Under the pieces are notes generated by a model, which saw only the letters and a program-made list of their open reading frames with translations, did no database searches and had not been told where the DNA came from. This document shows, one piece after another, positions 7,924 to 16,506 of a DNA stretch of 64,000 nucleotides (positions are counted from its first letter, which is position 1; the number at the start of each line of letters is the position of its first letter). The position numbers and the translations under genes were made by a program. Source of the stretch: Pannonibacter phragmitetus_B (GTDB taxonomy: Bacteria; Pseudomonadota; Alphaproteobacteria; Rhizobiales; Stappiaceae); assembly GCF_050510895.1 (NCBI RefSeq), contig NZ_JBNINT010000001.1, forward strand, positions 1,302,001 to 1,366,000, written 5' to 3'.

Positions 7924-8985
7924 ATGACTTTTGAAGACGCTATCAAGGACGTTGCCCGCAGGTCGCTTCAAAGCGTTGAAGTTGCCGAAACGGAAGAGGC
8001 AACAAAAATGGCCGTTATCGTTCCTTTTATTCGGGCGCTCGGCTATGATGTTTTTGATCTTTCTCAAGTTGTTCCGGAGTTTTCAGCTGATGTTGGCATC
8101 AAGAAGGGTGAAAAAGTCGATTTTGCCTTGAAGATTGATGGAAAGGTGACGGTCCTTGTTGAAGCTAAGCCACTTTCCGTGAATCTAGGAAATGCTCAGT
8201 ACAGTCAGTTGTATCGTTACTTTGCAGTCACGGATGCAAGGTTGGCGATCCTGACCAATGGACGTGAAGCTTGGTTCTTCTCAGATATCGACGAGAAGAA
8301 CAAAATGGATAAGAATCCATTTTTTAAGTTCAATTTTGGTAACTATGATAAGTTTCAATTGGAGAGCTTGCAGAAATTTCATAGAAGTTCTTTTGATCTT
8401 GATGCCGTTTTGTCGACGGCTTCCGTGCTGAGATATTCTGATCTTGCAGTGAGATATCTTCGGAACCAGCTTCATGAGCCTGATGAAAACTTTGTGAGAT
8501 TTATCGGTAAGGAAATTTACGAGGGTAGTTTGACAAAAAGTGTTGTCGAGCAGCTTAAACCTTCGATCCGTGCTGCACTTGAGAGTATTGTCAGAAGCGA
8601 AATCTCTGAAAAGCTTGGCGTTGCATTTCAATCCGCCCCAAGAGTTGAAGCGCCAGTGTCAGTTCAGTCGCCTGATAATACGACTGAAGCGGACATCGTC
8701 ACAACTGAAGAGGAAATTCAAGCCTTCATGATTGTTAGGGCGATCTGTGCGCAAATTGCTGATGTTGATCGTGTATTTATGCGTGATGCAAAAAGCTATT
8801 GTAGCGTTATATTCGATGATAACAACAGGAAGCCTGTCTGCCGTTTCTGGTTCAATGCAAAGAGCGTTCGTTACATAGGGTTGTTTGATAAAGATAAGAA
8901 TGAGACAAAGCACGAGATCTCGAGTTTGTCTCAGATATACTCCCTATCTTCACAAATCAGGGAAACAGTTTCATCCTATTTGTAA
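7924..8985 (+). CDS. Stand-alone type I restriction HsdR N-terminal domain protein (COG4748-like)
   Basis: 353 residues from ATG at 7924, preceded by GGGGGA. The first 150 residues are an HsdR-N nuclease fold: EEATKMAVIVPFIRALGYDVFDLSQVVPEF, then VDFALKIDGKVTVLVEAK, in which D and ExK are the PD-(D/E)XK catalytic residues. QYSQLYRYFAVTDARLAILTNG follows, typical of the family. The C-terminal part has no helicase motor and ends in a beta-rich domain of unknown type (RPVCRFWFNAKSVRYIGLFDKD-like region). No hsdM or hsdS is nearby, so this is not a working type I system. AT-rich, so probably acquired. Such solo proteins are widespread and functionally undefined. Confidence 0.75.
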   Translation: MTFEDAIKDVARRSLQSVEVAETEEATKMAVIVPFIRALGYDVFDLSQVVPEFSADVGIKKGEKVDFALKIDGKVTVLVEAKPLSVNLGNAQYSQLYRYFAVTDARLAILTNGREAWFFSDIDEKNKMDKNPFFKFNFGNYDKFQLESLQKFHRSSFDLDAVLSTASVLRYSDLAVRYLRNQLHEPDENFVRFIGKEIYEGSLTKSVVEQLKPSIRAALESIVRSEISEKLGVAFQSAPRVEAPVSVQSPDNTTEADIVTTEEEIQAFMIVRAICAQIADVDRVFMRDAKSYCSVIFDDNNRKPVCRFWFNAKSVRYIGLFDKDKNETKHEISSLSQIYSLSSQIRETVSSYL

Positions 8986-9039
8986 CTGGCGGGTATTCAG
9001 GTAAAGAGGCTTGGTGTTTCTGACTTTCCCGGAGTTCCC

Positions 9040-9999
9040 ATGTCTTTCAAGCGTCCCCGTCCTACCGATAATGCGGTGTTCGGCAAGAGCGTGACCGGCG
9101 GCTCGCATGAGCCCACTTATGGCGGTGTGCTGTCCTTCATGCGCCGGCGTTATAGCCGCGATCTTGCGGGCGTGGATGCCGCGGTTCTAGGCATTCCCTT
9201 TGATGCTTCGGTGTCCAATCGTCCCGGCGCCCGCTTTGGCCCGCAGGGCGTGCGCCGTGCTTCGGCGATATTTGATGGCGATCCGCAGTATCCGTTCCAC
9301 GCCGACCCGTTCGAGGGGCTGGCCGTGGTGGACTACGGCGACGTGTCGTTCGATTATGGCCGCAACGCCGAAATCCCGGCCTGTATCGAGGCACAGGCGC
9401 GCGAGATTCTGGATCAGGACGTGCATCTCTTCTCCATTGGCGGCGACCACTTCGTCACGCTGCCGCTGCTTCGGGCCCATGTGGCCAAGCATGGGCCTCT
9501 GGCGCTGGTGCAGTTCGACGCCCATCAGGACACCTGGCCGGATGATGGCGGGCGCATAGATCACGGCACCATTACGGGCCGCGCCGTGCGCGAGGGGCTG
9601 ATTGACCCCGAAAAGTCGATCCAGATCGGCATCCGCACTCATGCGCCGGAAACTTGCGGCCTTGAGATCCTGTATGGAGAGGAGGTCGAGCTTCTCGGCG
9701 TCAATGGTGTGGTGGAGATGATCCGGGACCGCGTGGGCGATGCAAAGGCCTACATGACCTTTGATATCGACTGTCTGGACCCCGCCTTTGCGCCCGGCAC
9801 GGGCACGCCGGTGGCGGGCGGGCTCACCTCCCGCGAGGCGCTGATGATCCTGCGCCGCCTCGGGCCGCTGAATTTCGTCGGCGGTGACGTGGTGGAAGTG
9901 GCGCCTGCCTATGACCACGCCGACATCACATCCATCGCAGGCGCCAGCGTGGCCCAGCATTATCTCGGGCTGCTTGCCGAAAAGAAGCGGCAGGGGTGA
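9040..9999 (+). CDS. speB: Agmatinase (ureohydrolase family)
   Basis: 319 residues, ATG at 9040 with GGAG upstream. Binuclear manganese motifs of the arginase/agmatinase family are complete: GGDHFVTLPLLRA, DAHQDTW, and FDIDCLDPAFAPGTGTPVAGG. The predicted reaction is agmatine to putrescine plus urea; the subgroup cannot exclude a guanidinobutyrase or other guanidino-hydrolase activity. From memory, rplM-rpsI-speB is a conserved order in Hyphomicrobiales. Here speB is separated from rpsI by 5.7 kb of mostly accessory DNA, which marks that gap as an insertion site. Confidence 0.88.
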   Translation: MSFKRPRPTDNAVFGKSVTGGSHEPTYGGVLSFMRRRYSRDLAGVDAAVLGIPFDASVSNRPGARFGPQGVRRASAIFDGDPQYPFHADPFEGLAVVDYGDVSFDYGRNAEIPACIEAQAREILDQDVHLFSIGGDHFVTLPLLRAHVAKHGPLALVQFDAHQDTWPDDGGRIDHGTITGRAVREGLIDPEKSIQIGIRTHAPETCGLEILYGEEVELLGVNGVVEMIRDRVGDAKAYMTFDIDCLDPAFAPGTGTPVAGGLTSREALMILRRLGPLNFVGGDVVEVAPAYDHADITSIAGASVAQHYLGLLAEKKRQG

Positions 10000-10096
10000 G
10001 GTGATGCTGTTGCCCTGCGCTTGTGCGTTTAAGGCTGGGGCGGGGCGGAGAATGTACTTGCGCAGATGGAGGCGCCAGGGTGCCGCATATCCGGCG

Positions 10097-10132
10097 TCAC
10101 CCCGGGCGTAGCGAAGCGCAGACCCGGGGACC
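10097..10132. repeat. Palindromic intergenic repeat
   Basis: CCCCGGG (10100-10106) and CCCGGGG (10123-10129) flank GCGAAGCGC, itself a small dyad. The form matches palindromic elements commonly dispersed between genes in alphaproteobacterial genomes. It lies between convergent speB and the DUF6653 gene. Confidence 0.6.
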
Positions 10133-10194
10133 CTCGTTTGCAGAGTAGTGACGTGAACCGCAGAAGGCACCACGGGCACTTGAGGTCTACTAGT

Positions 10195-10231
10195 ACCAAC
10201 TCTCGATGAGTTTGACTTATCGAGAGTTGGT
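10195..10231. repeat. Long perfect hairpin of unknown role
   Basis: ACCAACTCTCGAT at 10195-10207 is repeated inverted at 10219-10231. Counting a G-U pair, the RNA stem is 16 bp with a 5-base UUUGA loop. No T-tract follows, so it is not an ordinary terminator. The interval 10000-10372 holds this, the palindromic repeat at 10097, a third hairpin at 10299 and no gene. Confidence 0.6.
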
Positions 10232-10298
10232 CAAGCCTGTGCGGCGCGTGAGCAATTTCATGCCGTGATGCGTCAGCATTTCTCTGCGAGCGAGTGGG

Positions 10299-10319
10299 CC
10301 CCGGCTGAAAAGGCCGGGG
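10299..10319. terminator. GC-rich hairpin between convergent genes
   Basis: CCCCGGC-TGAAAAG-GCCGGGG, a perfect 7-bp stem. It is placed to end transcription from speB or from the convergent gene, but lacks a T-tract on either strand. Confidence 0.35.
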
Positions 10320-10372
10320 CGACGCTGCGGTGCGGGGGAGCACCGTGGCGAAAGCCCCTGATCGCGCAGCTC

Positions 10373-10990
10373 TCAGCCGTGCTTGCGGTTGAACAGGCCG
10401 GAGGGGCTGCTGTTGTCGTTCTGCGGGGTCATGGACCAGGCCTTGTACAGCGGGTGGTGGTCTTTCATCCGCTCGTAAAGCTTCGTCATCTGATGCAGGA
10501 AGGCCATTTTCCCGGCATAGGTGAGGGCGCCGCCGCCAAGTGTTGGCGCCAGCATGTTCTCGGCAGCTCCCCAAATGGCCATGACGAAGCCCACTCCCGC
10601 AGCAAGGGACAGGGCAAGGGCGGTGCGGGAGATTTCCGGCGGGATCGGCACAAACATGCGGTTCAGCCAGATCCGCTCGCCAAACGTGGCACGCACGTGC
10701 CAGCGGTCCTTCCGGCGGGGCGGGGGAAACAGGCGCGGGTTGAGCCAAAGCCAGATGAGCACGAGCCCTGTGGCAGCCAGGGCGCCGGGCAGGCCAATGA
10801 TGCTGTGGCTCCATACGGCGAGCAGCAGCAGTGGCAGGGTGGCAAAGCGGGTCCACACACTCCAGCCGCTGGCGTGGCGCTGCCAGACCTTCGCATTCAT
10901 GCCAAGCCAGCGGATCTGCCCGGCCGGCATGACGGCGGGACGGATGCGTGCGTGCCCGGTTTGGGGCCTCAATTGCCTTGCGTTTTCCAT
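10373..10990 (-). CDS. DUF6653 family membrane protein
   Basis: 205 residues from ATG at 10990 (MENARQLRPQ); a longer frame exists but its N-terminus is atypical. Two or three membrane segments are visible: FATLPLLLLAVWSHSIIGLPGALAATGLVLIWLWL near residue 60-90 and TALALSLAAGVGFVMAIWGA near 130. Between them PRLFPPPRRKDRWHVRATFGERIWLNR is characteristic of DUF6653-type proteins, whose function is unknown. The C-terminus (LYERMKDHHPLYKAW) is also typical. It is 77 bases downstream of phaC on the same strand and may share its transcript. Confidence 0.6.
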   Translation of the reverse strand: MENARQLRPQTGHARIRPAVMPAGQIRWLGMNAKVWQRHASGWSVWTRFATLPLLLLAVWSHSIIGLPGALAATGLVLIWLWLNPRLFPPPRRKDRWHVRATFGERIWLNRMFVPIPPEISRTALALSLAAGVGFVMAIWGAAENMLAPTLGGGALTYAGKMAFLHQMTKLYERMKDHHPLYKAWSMTPQNDNSSPSGLFNRKHG

Positions 10991-11067
10991 CGTCTTGACG
11001 GCGTGCCCCGAAACCGCTCCCTTGCCGCTGCCGCACCCATTGCACGGCAGCAATCCGGTTCTCCGGA

Positions 11068-12890
11068 TCAGGCTTTTATCTTAACGTAAGTTCCGGGTGC
11101 GTCACCCAGGATTTTCACGCGGTTGGCGCCCGGCTTGCGGGCCTTCACCGTGCTGGCGTCCTGCTGGCGCAGCCAGGCATCCCAATGCGGCCACCAGGAG
11201 CCGGGATGTTCCACCGCCGTCTTCAGCCAGTCCTCGTAAGACCCTTCCGGCTTGCCGCCTGTCCAGTACTGGTACTTGCCGCGGGCGGGCGGGTTGACGA
11301 CGCCTGCGATATGGCCCGAGCCGGAGAGGATATAGTCCACCGGCCCACCGAAGCAGGACGAGCCCTTGAACACCGAATGCGGCGGGGCGATGTGATCTTC
11401 CTTGGTGGCAAGGTTGTAGATCGGGATCTTGACCTTCTTAAGGTCCAGCTTCTGGCCGCCGATCTCCATCTTGCCCTTGGAGAGGTTGTTCTCCAGATAG
11501 CAGTTGCGCAGGTAGAAGGAGTGGTTCGCCGCTGGCATGCGGGTGGAATCGGAGTTCCAGAACAAAAGGTCGAAGGGGAAGGGCTCCTTGCCGCGCAGGT
11601 AGTTGTTGACCACATAGGGCCAGATCAGATCATTGGAGCGCAGCATGTTGAAGGCGGAGGCCATTTTGGAGCCGTCCAGATAGCCGCGTTCAGCCATCCG
11701 CTTTTCCAGAATGGCGATCTGTTCCTCGTCCACGAAAACCTTCAGATCACCGGCATAGGTGAAGTCCACCTGCGTGGTGAAGAAGGTGGCCGAGGCGATC
11801 CGGTCATCACCGGTGGCGGCCATATAGGCCAGCGTCACAGCCAGAAGTGTTCCGCCGACGCAATAGCCAATGGCATTGACCTTGGTTTCCTTCGTGGTTT
11901 TTGCGATCACATCGAGCGTGCTCAAAATGCCTTCGCGCATGTAATGCTCGAAGCTCTTCTGCGCCTGATGCTCATCCGGGTTGATCCACGAGATGACAAA
12001 GACCGTGTGCCCCTGGTCCACAGCCCACTTGATGTAGGATTTCTCCGGCGTCAGGTCGAGAATGTAGAACTTGTTGATCCAGGGCGGCACGATCAGCAGC
12101 GGGCGCTTCAGCACGGTTTCCGTGGCCGGATCGTACTGGATCACCTCGCACACATCATTGCGGGCGATGACCTTGCCCGGCGTGAGGGCCAGGTTCTTGC
12201 CGAGGGCGAACTTGCTGGCATCCGTCTGGCGGATCTTGATGTCGCCGTGCCCCGCCTTGATGTCTTCGGCCAGAAACTCCATCCCGCGTGCAAGGTTCTC
12301 GCCGTTGGAGGCCAGTGTTTCCTTCAGCAGTGCCGGGTTTGTCAGCACAAAATTGGACGGCGACAGCGCGTTGGACAGCTGCTGAACGTAGAAGTCTGCC
12401 TTGTGCTTCGTGTGTTCATCCAGCCCCTCGGCCTCATTCACCATGGACTGAGCCCAGTTGCTGGTGATCAGATAGAGTTGCTTGAGGAAATCGAAGAATT
12501 GGTTCTCGTTCCAGTCCGGGTCCTCAAAGCGCTTGTCGCGTGGAGGGGGCGTTGCGGCAGGCTGGGAGGGCTCACCCATCATGCGCTTTAGGGAGGAGTT
12601 CCAGAGATTGATGTATCCGCCCCACAGGCGGGACTGGGCGTCGATGGCGCGCTGGGGGTCGGACATCCAATACTCGCCGACCTGCGCCAGCGTCTTGACG
12701 ACAGACGTCAGCTCATCCGGTGCCTGGGAGGAGGCTTCCCCTTTTCGCGGGGTTCCAGATAGGCGGCGAGTGCCTTGCCGCCGTTTTCCATCATCTTCGC
12801 CAGATTATGCGCAAAGGCTTCCGGATTATTGACGATGTACTGCATGACCGGATTGTTCTGTTCGTCTGCGTTCCGGCGGTCATCTGCCAT
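11068..12890 (-). CDS. phaC: Class I polyhydroxyalkanoate synthase (frameshifted as assembled)
   Basis: The N-terminal 60 residues (MADDRRNADEQNN... to YLEPREKG) lie in one frame and the rest in another. Restoring one C in the CCCC run at 12738-12741 gives a continuous protein of about 607 residues, the normal class I length. The start ATG at 12890 is preceded by GGAGGGGA. The catalytic lipase-like box GYCVGG holds the nucleophile Cys; Asp of KEDHIAPPHS and His of GSGHIAGVVNPP complete the triad. It polymerises hydroxyacyl-CoA to PHA at the granule surface. No phaP, phaR or phaAB lie nearby. The break is most likely a sequencing error. Confidence 0.92.
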
Positions 12891-13171
12891 GTCAGGGTTC
12901 CCCTCCCTCTCGGACTGCTTTTTCTGGCGCACTTTGCGCGCCTTGGCTTTCTGCACTGCCAAGCGCGTTGATTATCAATCTTGCCGTTCCGATTTATGAC
13001 ATGGAATGGACCAAGGGCGAATGCCGATTTCAAGCATAATCAACTGATGCTGGCGGGAAATCCGAAAAACACCGGATTGGCGAGTGACCGGAGGCCGTTC
13101 ACAAGGTTATAAGCGGCCAGATGTTTTGCGCGCTGGTCCTGGTGTCCCGCGCTTTGCGGAGGTTTGAGACG

Positions 13172-13510
13172 GTGAGAGCGATTGCGGCTTTGGGTGTGGT
13201 GATGCTGTTGGGCGGCTGCGCGAGCGAGCCGGATACGTCTGTCTTCAGCATGGTAAGTGCCCCCATCACGGGAAAGCGCCCGCAGACCTCCCTGCCGCCG
13301 CTGCCCCCACCATTGCGCAGGATGGCGAAGAGGTTTCCGGCGTGCTGGATGATCAGGCACGCGAGGCGAGATCTGGAACGTCTGAAGACATTGACCGAGG
13401 CTAGGGCGGCGGCGCAGGGCGCTGGCGGCGCTTCTGCTTCTGCAGAAGAACTCGCGCGGCTGCGCGACGCGCATGGCAAGGCGGCGCTTCAGGAAATCGA
13501 AGGGCAGTAA
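13172..13510 (+). CDS. Small lipoprotein, possibly with two compensating frameshifts
   Basis: 112 residues from GTG at 13172, which has GGAGG 9 bases upstream. The N-terminus is a lipoprotein signal peptide: VRAIAALGVVMLLGGC, with GGC as lipobox, predicting attachment to a membrane. The middle (LPPLPPPLRRMAKRFPACW) looks wrong: the neighbouring frame reads AAAAPTIAQDGEEVSGVLDD then QAREAR, more like a real linker, and the main frame resumes with DLERLKTLTEARAAAQG and a charged helical tail. One deletion near 13305 and one insertion near 13370 would explain this. Function unknown. Confidence 0.55.
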   Translation: MRAIAALGVVMLLGGCASEPDTSVFSMVSAPITGKRPQTSLPPLPPPLRRMAKRFPACWMIRHARRDLERLKTLTEARAAAQGAGGASASAEELARLRDAHGKAALQEIEGQ

Positions 13511-13817
13511 ACAGGAAAGTTCAGGTGTGCTGGTGCATCACGCCTTTTAAAGGTTGAGGCGCCCGGCAGGGCTGACCGGCTGGCGATGACTCCGGCTGAA
13601 GATTGGTGGCTGACGAAGTGTTATGAGCCATCAAAAAACACGGTGCAGGCCCTTGAAGGTGCGTGCGCAACTGAAATGGTGCTGATAAGAAGAGCGCCAC
13701 ACAGAAAACGGTGACATCTGTCCCCCTTCTGCGCCTGACCAGGTGGTCAGCGAATCCGGCGGAAAATGGCCGCCGGATGTGTTCGGCTAGCAGCAAAAGG
13801 AACGCGAGGCCCGCGCC
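13511..13817. other. Gene-free interval upstream of the aminotransferase
   Basis: 307 bases between the lipoprotein and the aminotransferase gene. It presumably carries the promoter of the aminotransferase-hom-glpX-recJ cluster, but no convincing -35/-10 pair, riboswitch or operator was seen. Confidence 0.4.
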
Positions 13818-15035
13818 ATGGAAGAGTTTCACAAGACCCGCAGACTGCCCCCTTATGTCTTCGAGCAGGTCAACAAGCTCAAGGCGGCGGCACGAGCGCA
13901 GGGCGCGGACATCATCGACCTTGGCATGGGCAACCCGGATCTGCCGACGCCCCCGCATATCGTCGAGAAGCTGACCGAAGTGGTGCAGGACCCGCGCACC
14001 CACCGTTATTCCGCCTCCAAGGGTATCACCGGCCTGCGCAAGGCTCAGGCGGCTTATTACGAGCGCCGATTCGGCGTGAAGCTGAACCCCAACACCCAGG
14101 TGGTGGCGACGCTCGGCTCCAAGGAAGGCTTTGCCAACATGGCGCAGGCGATCACCGCGCCCGGCGATGTGGTGCTGAGCCCCAATCCCAGCTACCCTAT
14201 CCACACTTTCGGCTTCCTGATGGCCGGTGCCGCGATCCGCGCGATTCCCGCCGAACCGGGACCGGAAGTCTTCCACGCGCTGGAGCGTGCGGTCATTCAC
14301 TCGGTGCCCAAGCCGATTGCGGTGATCATGTGCTATCCGGCGAACCCGACCGCCTATGTGGCGGATCTGGAGTTCTACAAGGATGTGGTGGCCTTCGCGC
14401 GCAAGCACGACATCTTCATCCTGTCGGATCTGGCTTATTCCGAGATCTATTTTGGTGACACACCGCCGCCTTCCATGCTTCAGGTGCCAGGCGCCATTGA
14501 GGTGACGGCGGAGTTTACCTCTCTGTCCAAGACCTTCTCGATGCCGGGCTGGCGCGTCGGCTTCGCTGTCGGCAACGAACGGCTTCTGGCGGCGCTTGCC
14601 CGCGTCAAGTCCTACCTCGACTATGGCGCCTTCACGCCGATTCAGGTGGCGGCAACCGCTGCGCTCAACGGGCCGGAAGACTGCATTGTCGAAATGCGCA
14701 ACACCTACAAGCGCCGCCGCGACGTGCTGGTGGAAAGCTTTGGCCGCGCCGGCTGGAATATTCCGGCTCCCGAGGCCAGCATGTTTGCCTGGGCTCCGAT
14801 CCCGGAGAAGTTCCGGTCGCTGGGCAGCCTGGAGTTCTCCAAACTGCTGCTGGAAAAGGCGGAGATCGCCGTCGCGCCGGGCATCGGCTTTGGTGAGTAC
14901 GGTGACGAGTATGTGCGCATCGGCCTTGTCGAAAACGAGAAGCGCCTGCGTCAGGCTGCGCGCAACCTCCGCCGCTTCCTTGAAACGGCAGATGAAACGT
15001 TGCACAACGTCGTGCCGGTCAGCGCTGCGCGCTGA
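13818..15035 (+). CDS. AlaC/LL-diaminopimelate-type PLP aminotransferase
   Basis: 405 residues, fold type I class I/II aminotransferase. The PLP lysine lies in SLSKTFSMPGWRVGF near residue 238; other cofactor residues are in SNPSYP-like LSPNPSYPIHTFG, CYPANPT and LSDLAYSEIYFG. Closest in style to alphaproteobacterial AlaC/DapL-like enzymes that sit upstream of hom; these are usually annotated as LL-diaminopimelate or alanine/glutamate-pyruvate aminotransferases. The ATG at 13818 fits the family start MEEFHKTRRLPPYVFEQV. It heads a same-strand run with hom, glpX and recJ. A perfect 16-bp palindrome lies after its stop at 15047-15062. Confidence 0.85.
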   Translation: MEEFHKTRRLPPYVFEQVNKLKAAARAQGADIIDLGMGNPDLPTPPHIVEKLTEVVQDPRTHRYSASKGITGLRKAQAAYYERRFGVKLNPNTQVVATLGSKEGFANMAQAITAPGDVVLSPNPSYPIHTFGFLMAGAAIRAIPAEPGPEVFHALERAVIHSVPKPIAVIMCYPANPTAYVADLEFYKDVVAFARKHDIFILSDLAYSEIYFGDTPPPSMLQVPGAIEVTAEFTSLSKTFSMPGWRVGFAVGNERLLAALARVKSYLDYGAFTPIQVAATAALNGPEDCIVEMRNTYKRRRDVLVESFGRAGWNIPAPEASMFAWAPIPEKFRSLGSLEFSKLLLEKAEIAVAPGIGFGEYGDEYVRIGLVENEKRLRQAARNLRRFLETADETLHNVVPVSAAR

Positions 15036-15128
15036 CCTTCTCACTGGCCGGGAGCTCCCGGCACCCGGACTAAACCGGCTGGCGCCCCGAGGCGGGCGCT
15101 GGCCATCATCAACCGGAACATATCGTCA

Positions 15129-16460
15129 ATGGCTTCAGCTTTGAGACTTGGTGTCGCGGGATTGGGAACGGTCGGAGCTTCGCTCATCCGTCTCCTGTCC
15201 AAGAATGGGGATGCATTGGCCCGCAAGTGCGGGCGTCCCGTTGTCCTGACTGCGGTGACCGCAAGGGACAAGACTCGTGACCGCGGCCTCGATCTCACTG
15301 GCGTCACCTGGTTTGATGATGCTGCCGAGATGGCGCGCTCTGCTGATGTGGATGTGGTGGTAGAACTGATCGGCGGCGCGTCCGGTGCTGCCGAAGCCTG
15401 CGTCCGTGCAGCACTCACCTCCGGCAAGCATGTGATCACCGCCAACAAGGCGCTGCTGGCAGCCCATGGCGTGGAACTGGCCGAGATCGCCGAGAAGGCT
15501 GGGGTTTCGCTCAACTACGAAGCGGCGGTTGCTGGCGGTATTCCCATCGTCAAAACGCTGCGCGAGGCAATGGCAGGCAACTCCGTCACCCGCGTCTATG
15601 GCATTCTCAACGGCACCTGCAACTACATCCTGACCCGGATGGAGCGCGAGGGCCTGTCCTTTGCCGAGTGCCTGGCCGATGCGCAGCGCCTTGGTTATGC
15701 GGAAGCTGACCCCACCTTCGACATTGAAGGCAACGACACGGCGCACAAGCTGGCGCTGCTGACGAGCCTTGCCTTCGGCTGCAAGATCAGCGCCGACGAC
15801 ATCTATCTGGAAGGCATCAGCTCCATCACCACTGCCGACATCAAGGCAGCTGACGAGCTGGGCTACCGCATCAAGCTTCTGGGCGTGGCTCAGGTGACCG
15901 AAAGCGGCATCGAGCAGCGTGTCCACCCCACCATGGTGCCGAAGACCTCTGCCATCGCCCGCATCGACGGCGTGCTGAATGCCGTTGCGGTTGACGGCGA
16001 TTTTGTCGGCGGCGTGGTGCTGGTTGGTCCCGGTGCTGGTGGCAATGCCACGGCATCCTCTGTTGCCTCGGATATCGCCGACATCGCCCGCGGCGACATT
16101 GCTCCGGCGCTTGGCGCGCCGAGCGATGTGCTGACCGACTACCAGCGTGCCGGCATGCGCAAGCACGAAGGCGGGTACTACATCCGGCTGTCAGTCTTCG
16201 ACCGTCCGGGCGCCTTTGCCACGATAGCGCGTTGCATGGCCGACGCCGAGATTTCGCTGGAGTCCATCGTTCAGCGCCGCCGCCGTGCGCCGGGCAGTGG
16301 CCTTGACGGTGCCGAAACCGGGGTGCATGAGGCTCAGCCTGTCATATTGATCACGTATGAGACCTCCGAGACGGCTGTCCGTCAGGCGCTGGAGGCCATC
16401 GAGGCCAAGGGTGTCGTCGCGGACCGGCCGCAGATGATCCGTATCGAGAAACTGTCTTAA
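15129..16460 (+). CDS. hom: Homoserine dehydrogenase
   Basis: 443 residues. Order of domains: NAD(P)-binding Rossmann domain with GVAGLGTVGASLIRLL, the catalytic domain with TANKALLAAHG, YEAAVAGGIPIVKTLRE and GILNGTCNYILTRM, and a C-terminal ACT domain (about residues 350-430, GGYYIRLSVFDRPGAFATIA) for amino-acid feedback, normally threonine. It reduces aspartate semialdehyde to homoserine, the branch point to threonine and methionine. Placed between an aminotransferase and glpX, a conserved alphaproteobacterial arrangement. Complete and in frame. Confidence 0.96.
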   Translation: MASALRLGVAGLGTVGASLIRLLSKNGDALARKCGRPVVLTAVTARDKTRDRGLDLTGVTWFDDAAEMARSADVDVVVELIGGASGAAEACVRAALTSGKHVITANKALLAAHGVELAEIAEKAGVSLNYEAAVAGGIPIVKTLREAMAGNSVTRVYGILNGTCNYILTRMEREGLSFAECLADAQRLGYAEADPTFDIEGNDTAHKLALLTSLAFGCKISADDIYLEGISSITTADIKAADELGYRIKLLGVAQVTESGIEQRVHPTMVPKTSAIARIDGVLNAVAVDGDFVGGVVLVGPGAGGNATASSVASDIADIARGDIAPALGAPSDVLTDYQRAGMRKHEGGYYIRLSVFDRPGAFATIARCMADAEISLESIVQRRRRAPGSGLDGAETGVHEAQPVILITYETSETAVRQALEAIEAKGVVADRPQMIRIEKLS

Positions 16461-16506
16461 GCCCATCCCGTGCGGATGGTCCCATTCATGTGTTCAGGGG
16501 ATTGCA

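Noticed and set aside
7924..8985. Complete type I restriction-modification system
   Set aside because: Only an HsdR-N-type protein is present; no hsdM, hsdS or motor domain in the window.
13511..13817. Possible SAM or amino-acid riboswitch before the aminotransferase-hom cluster
   Set aside because: No recognisable riboswitch core or leader peptide could be seen by eye.
13521..15044. 507-codon minus-strand open frame opposite the aminotransferase
   Set aside because: Antisense shadow of a complete PLP enzyme.
15047..15062. Perfect 16-bp palindrome GCCGGGAGCTCCCGGC after the aminotransferase stop, considered as a terminator
   Set aside because: No loop and no T-tract, and the next genes appear to be on the same transcript; it may be chance or a minor processing structure.
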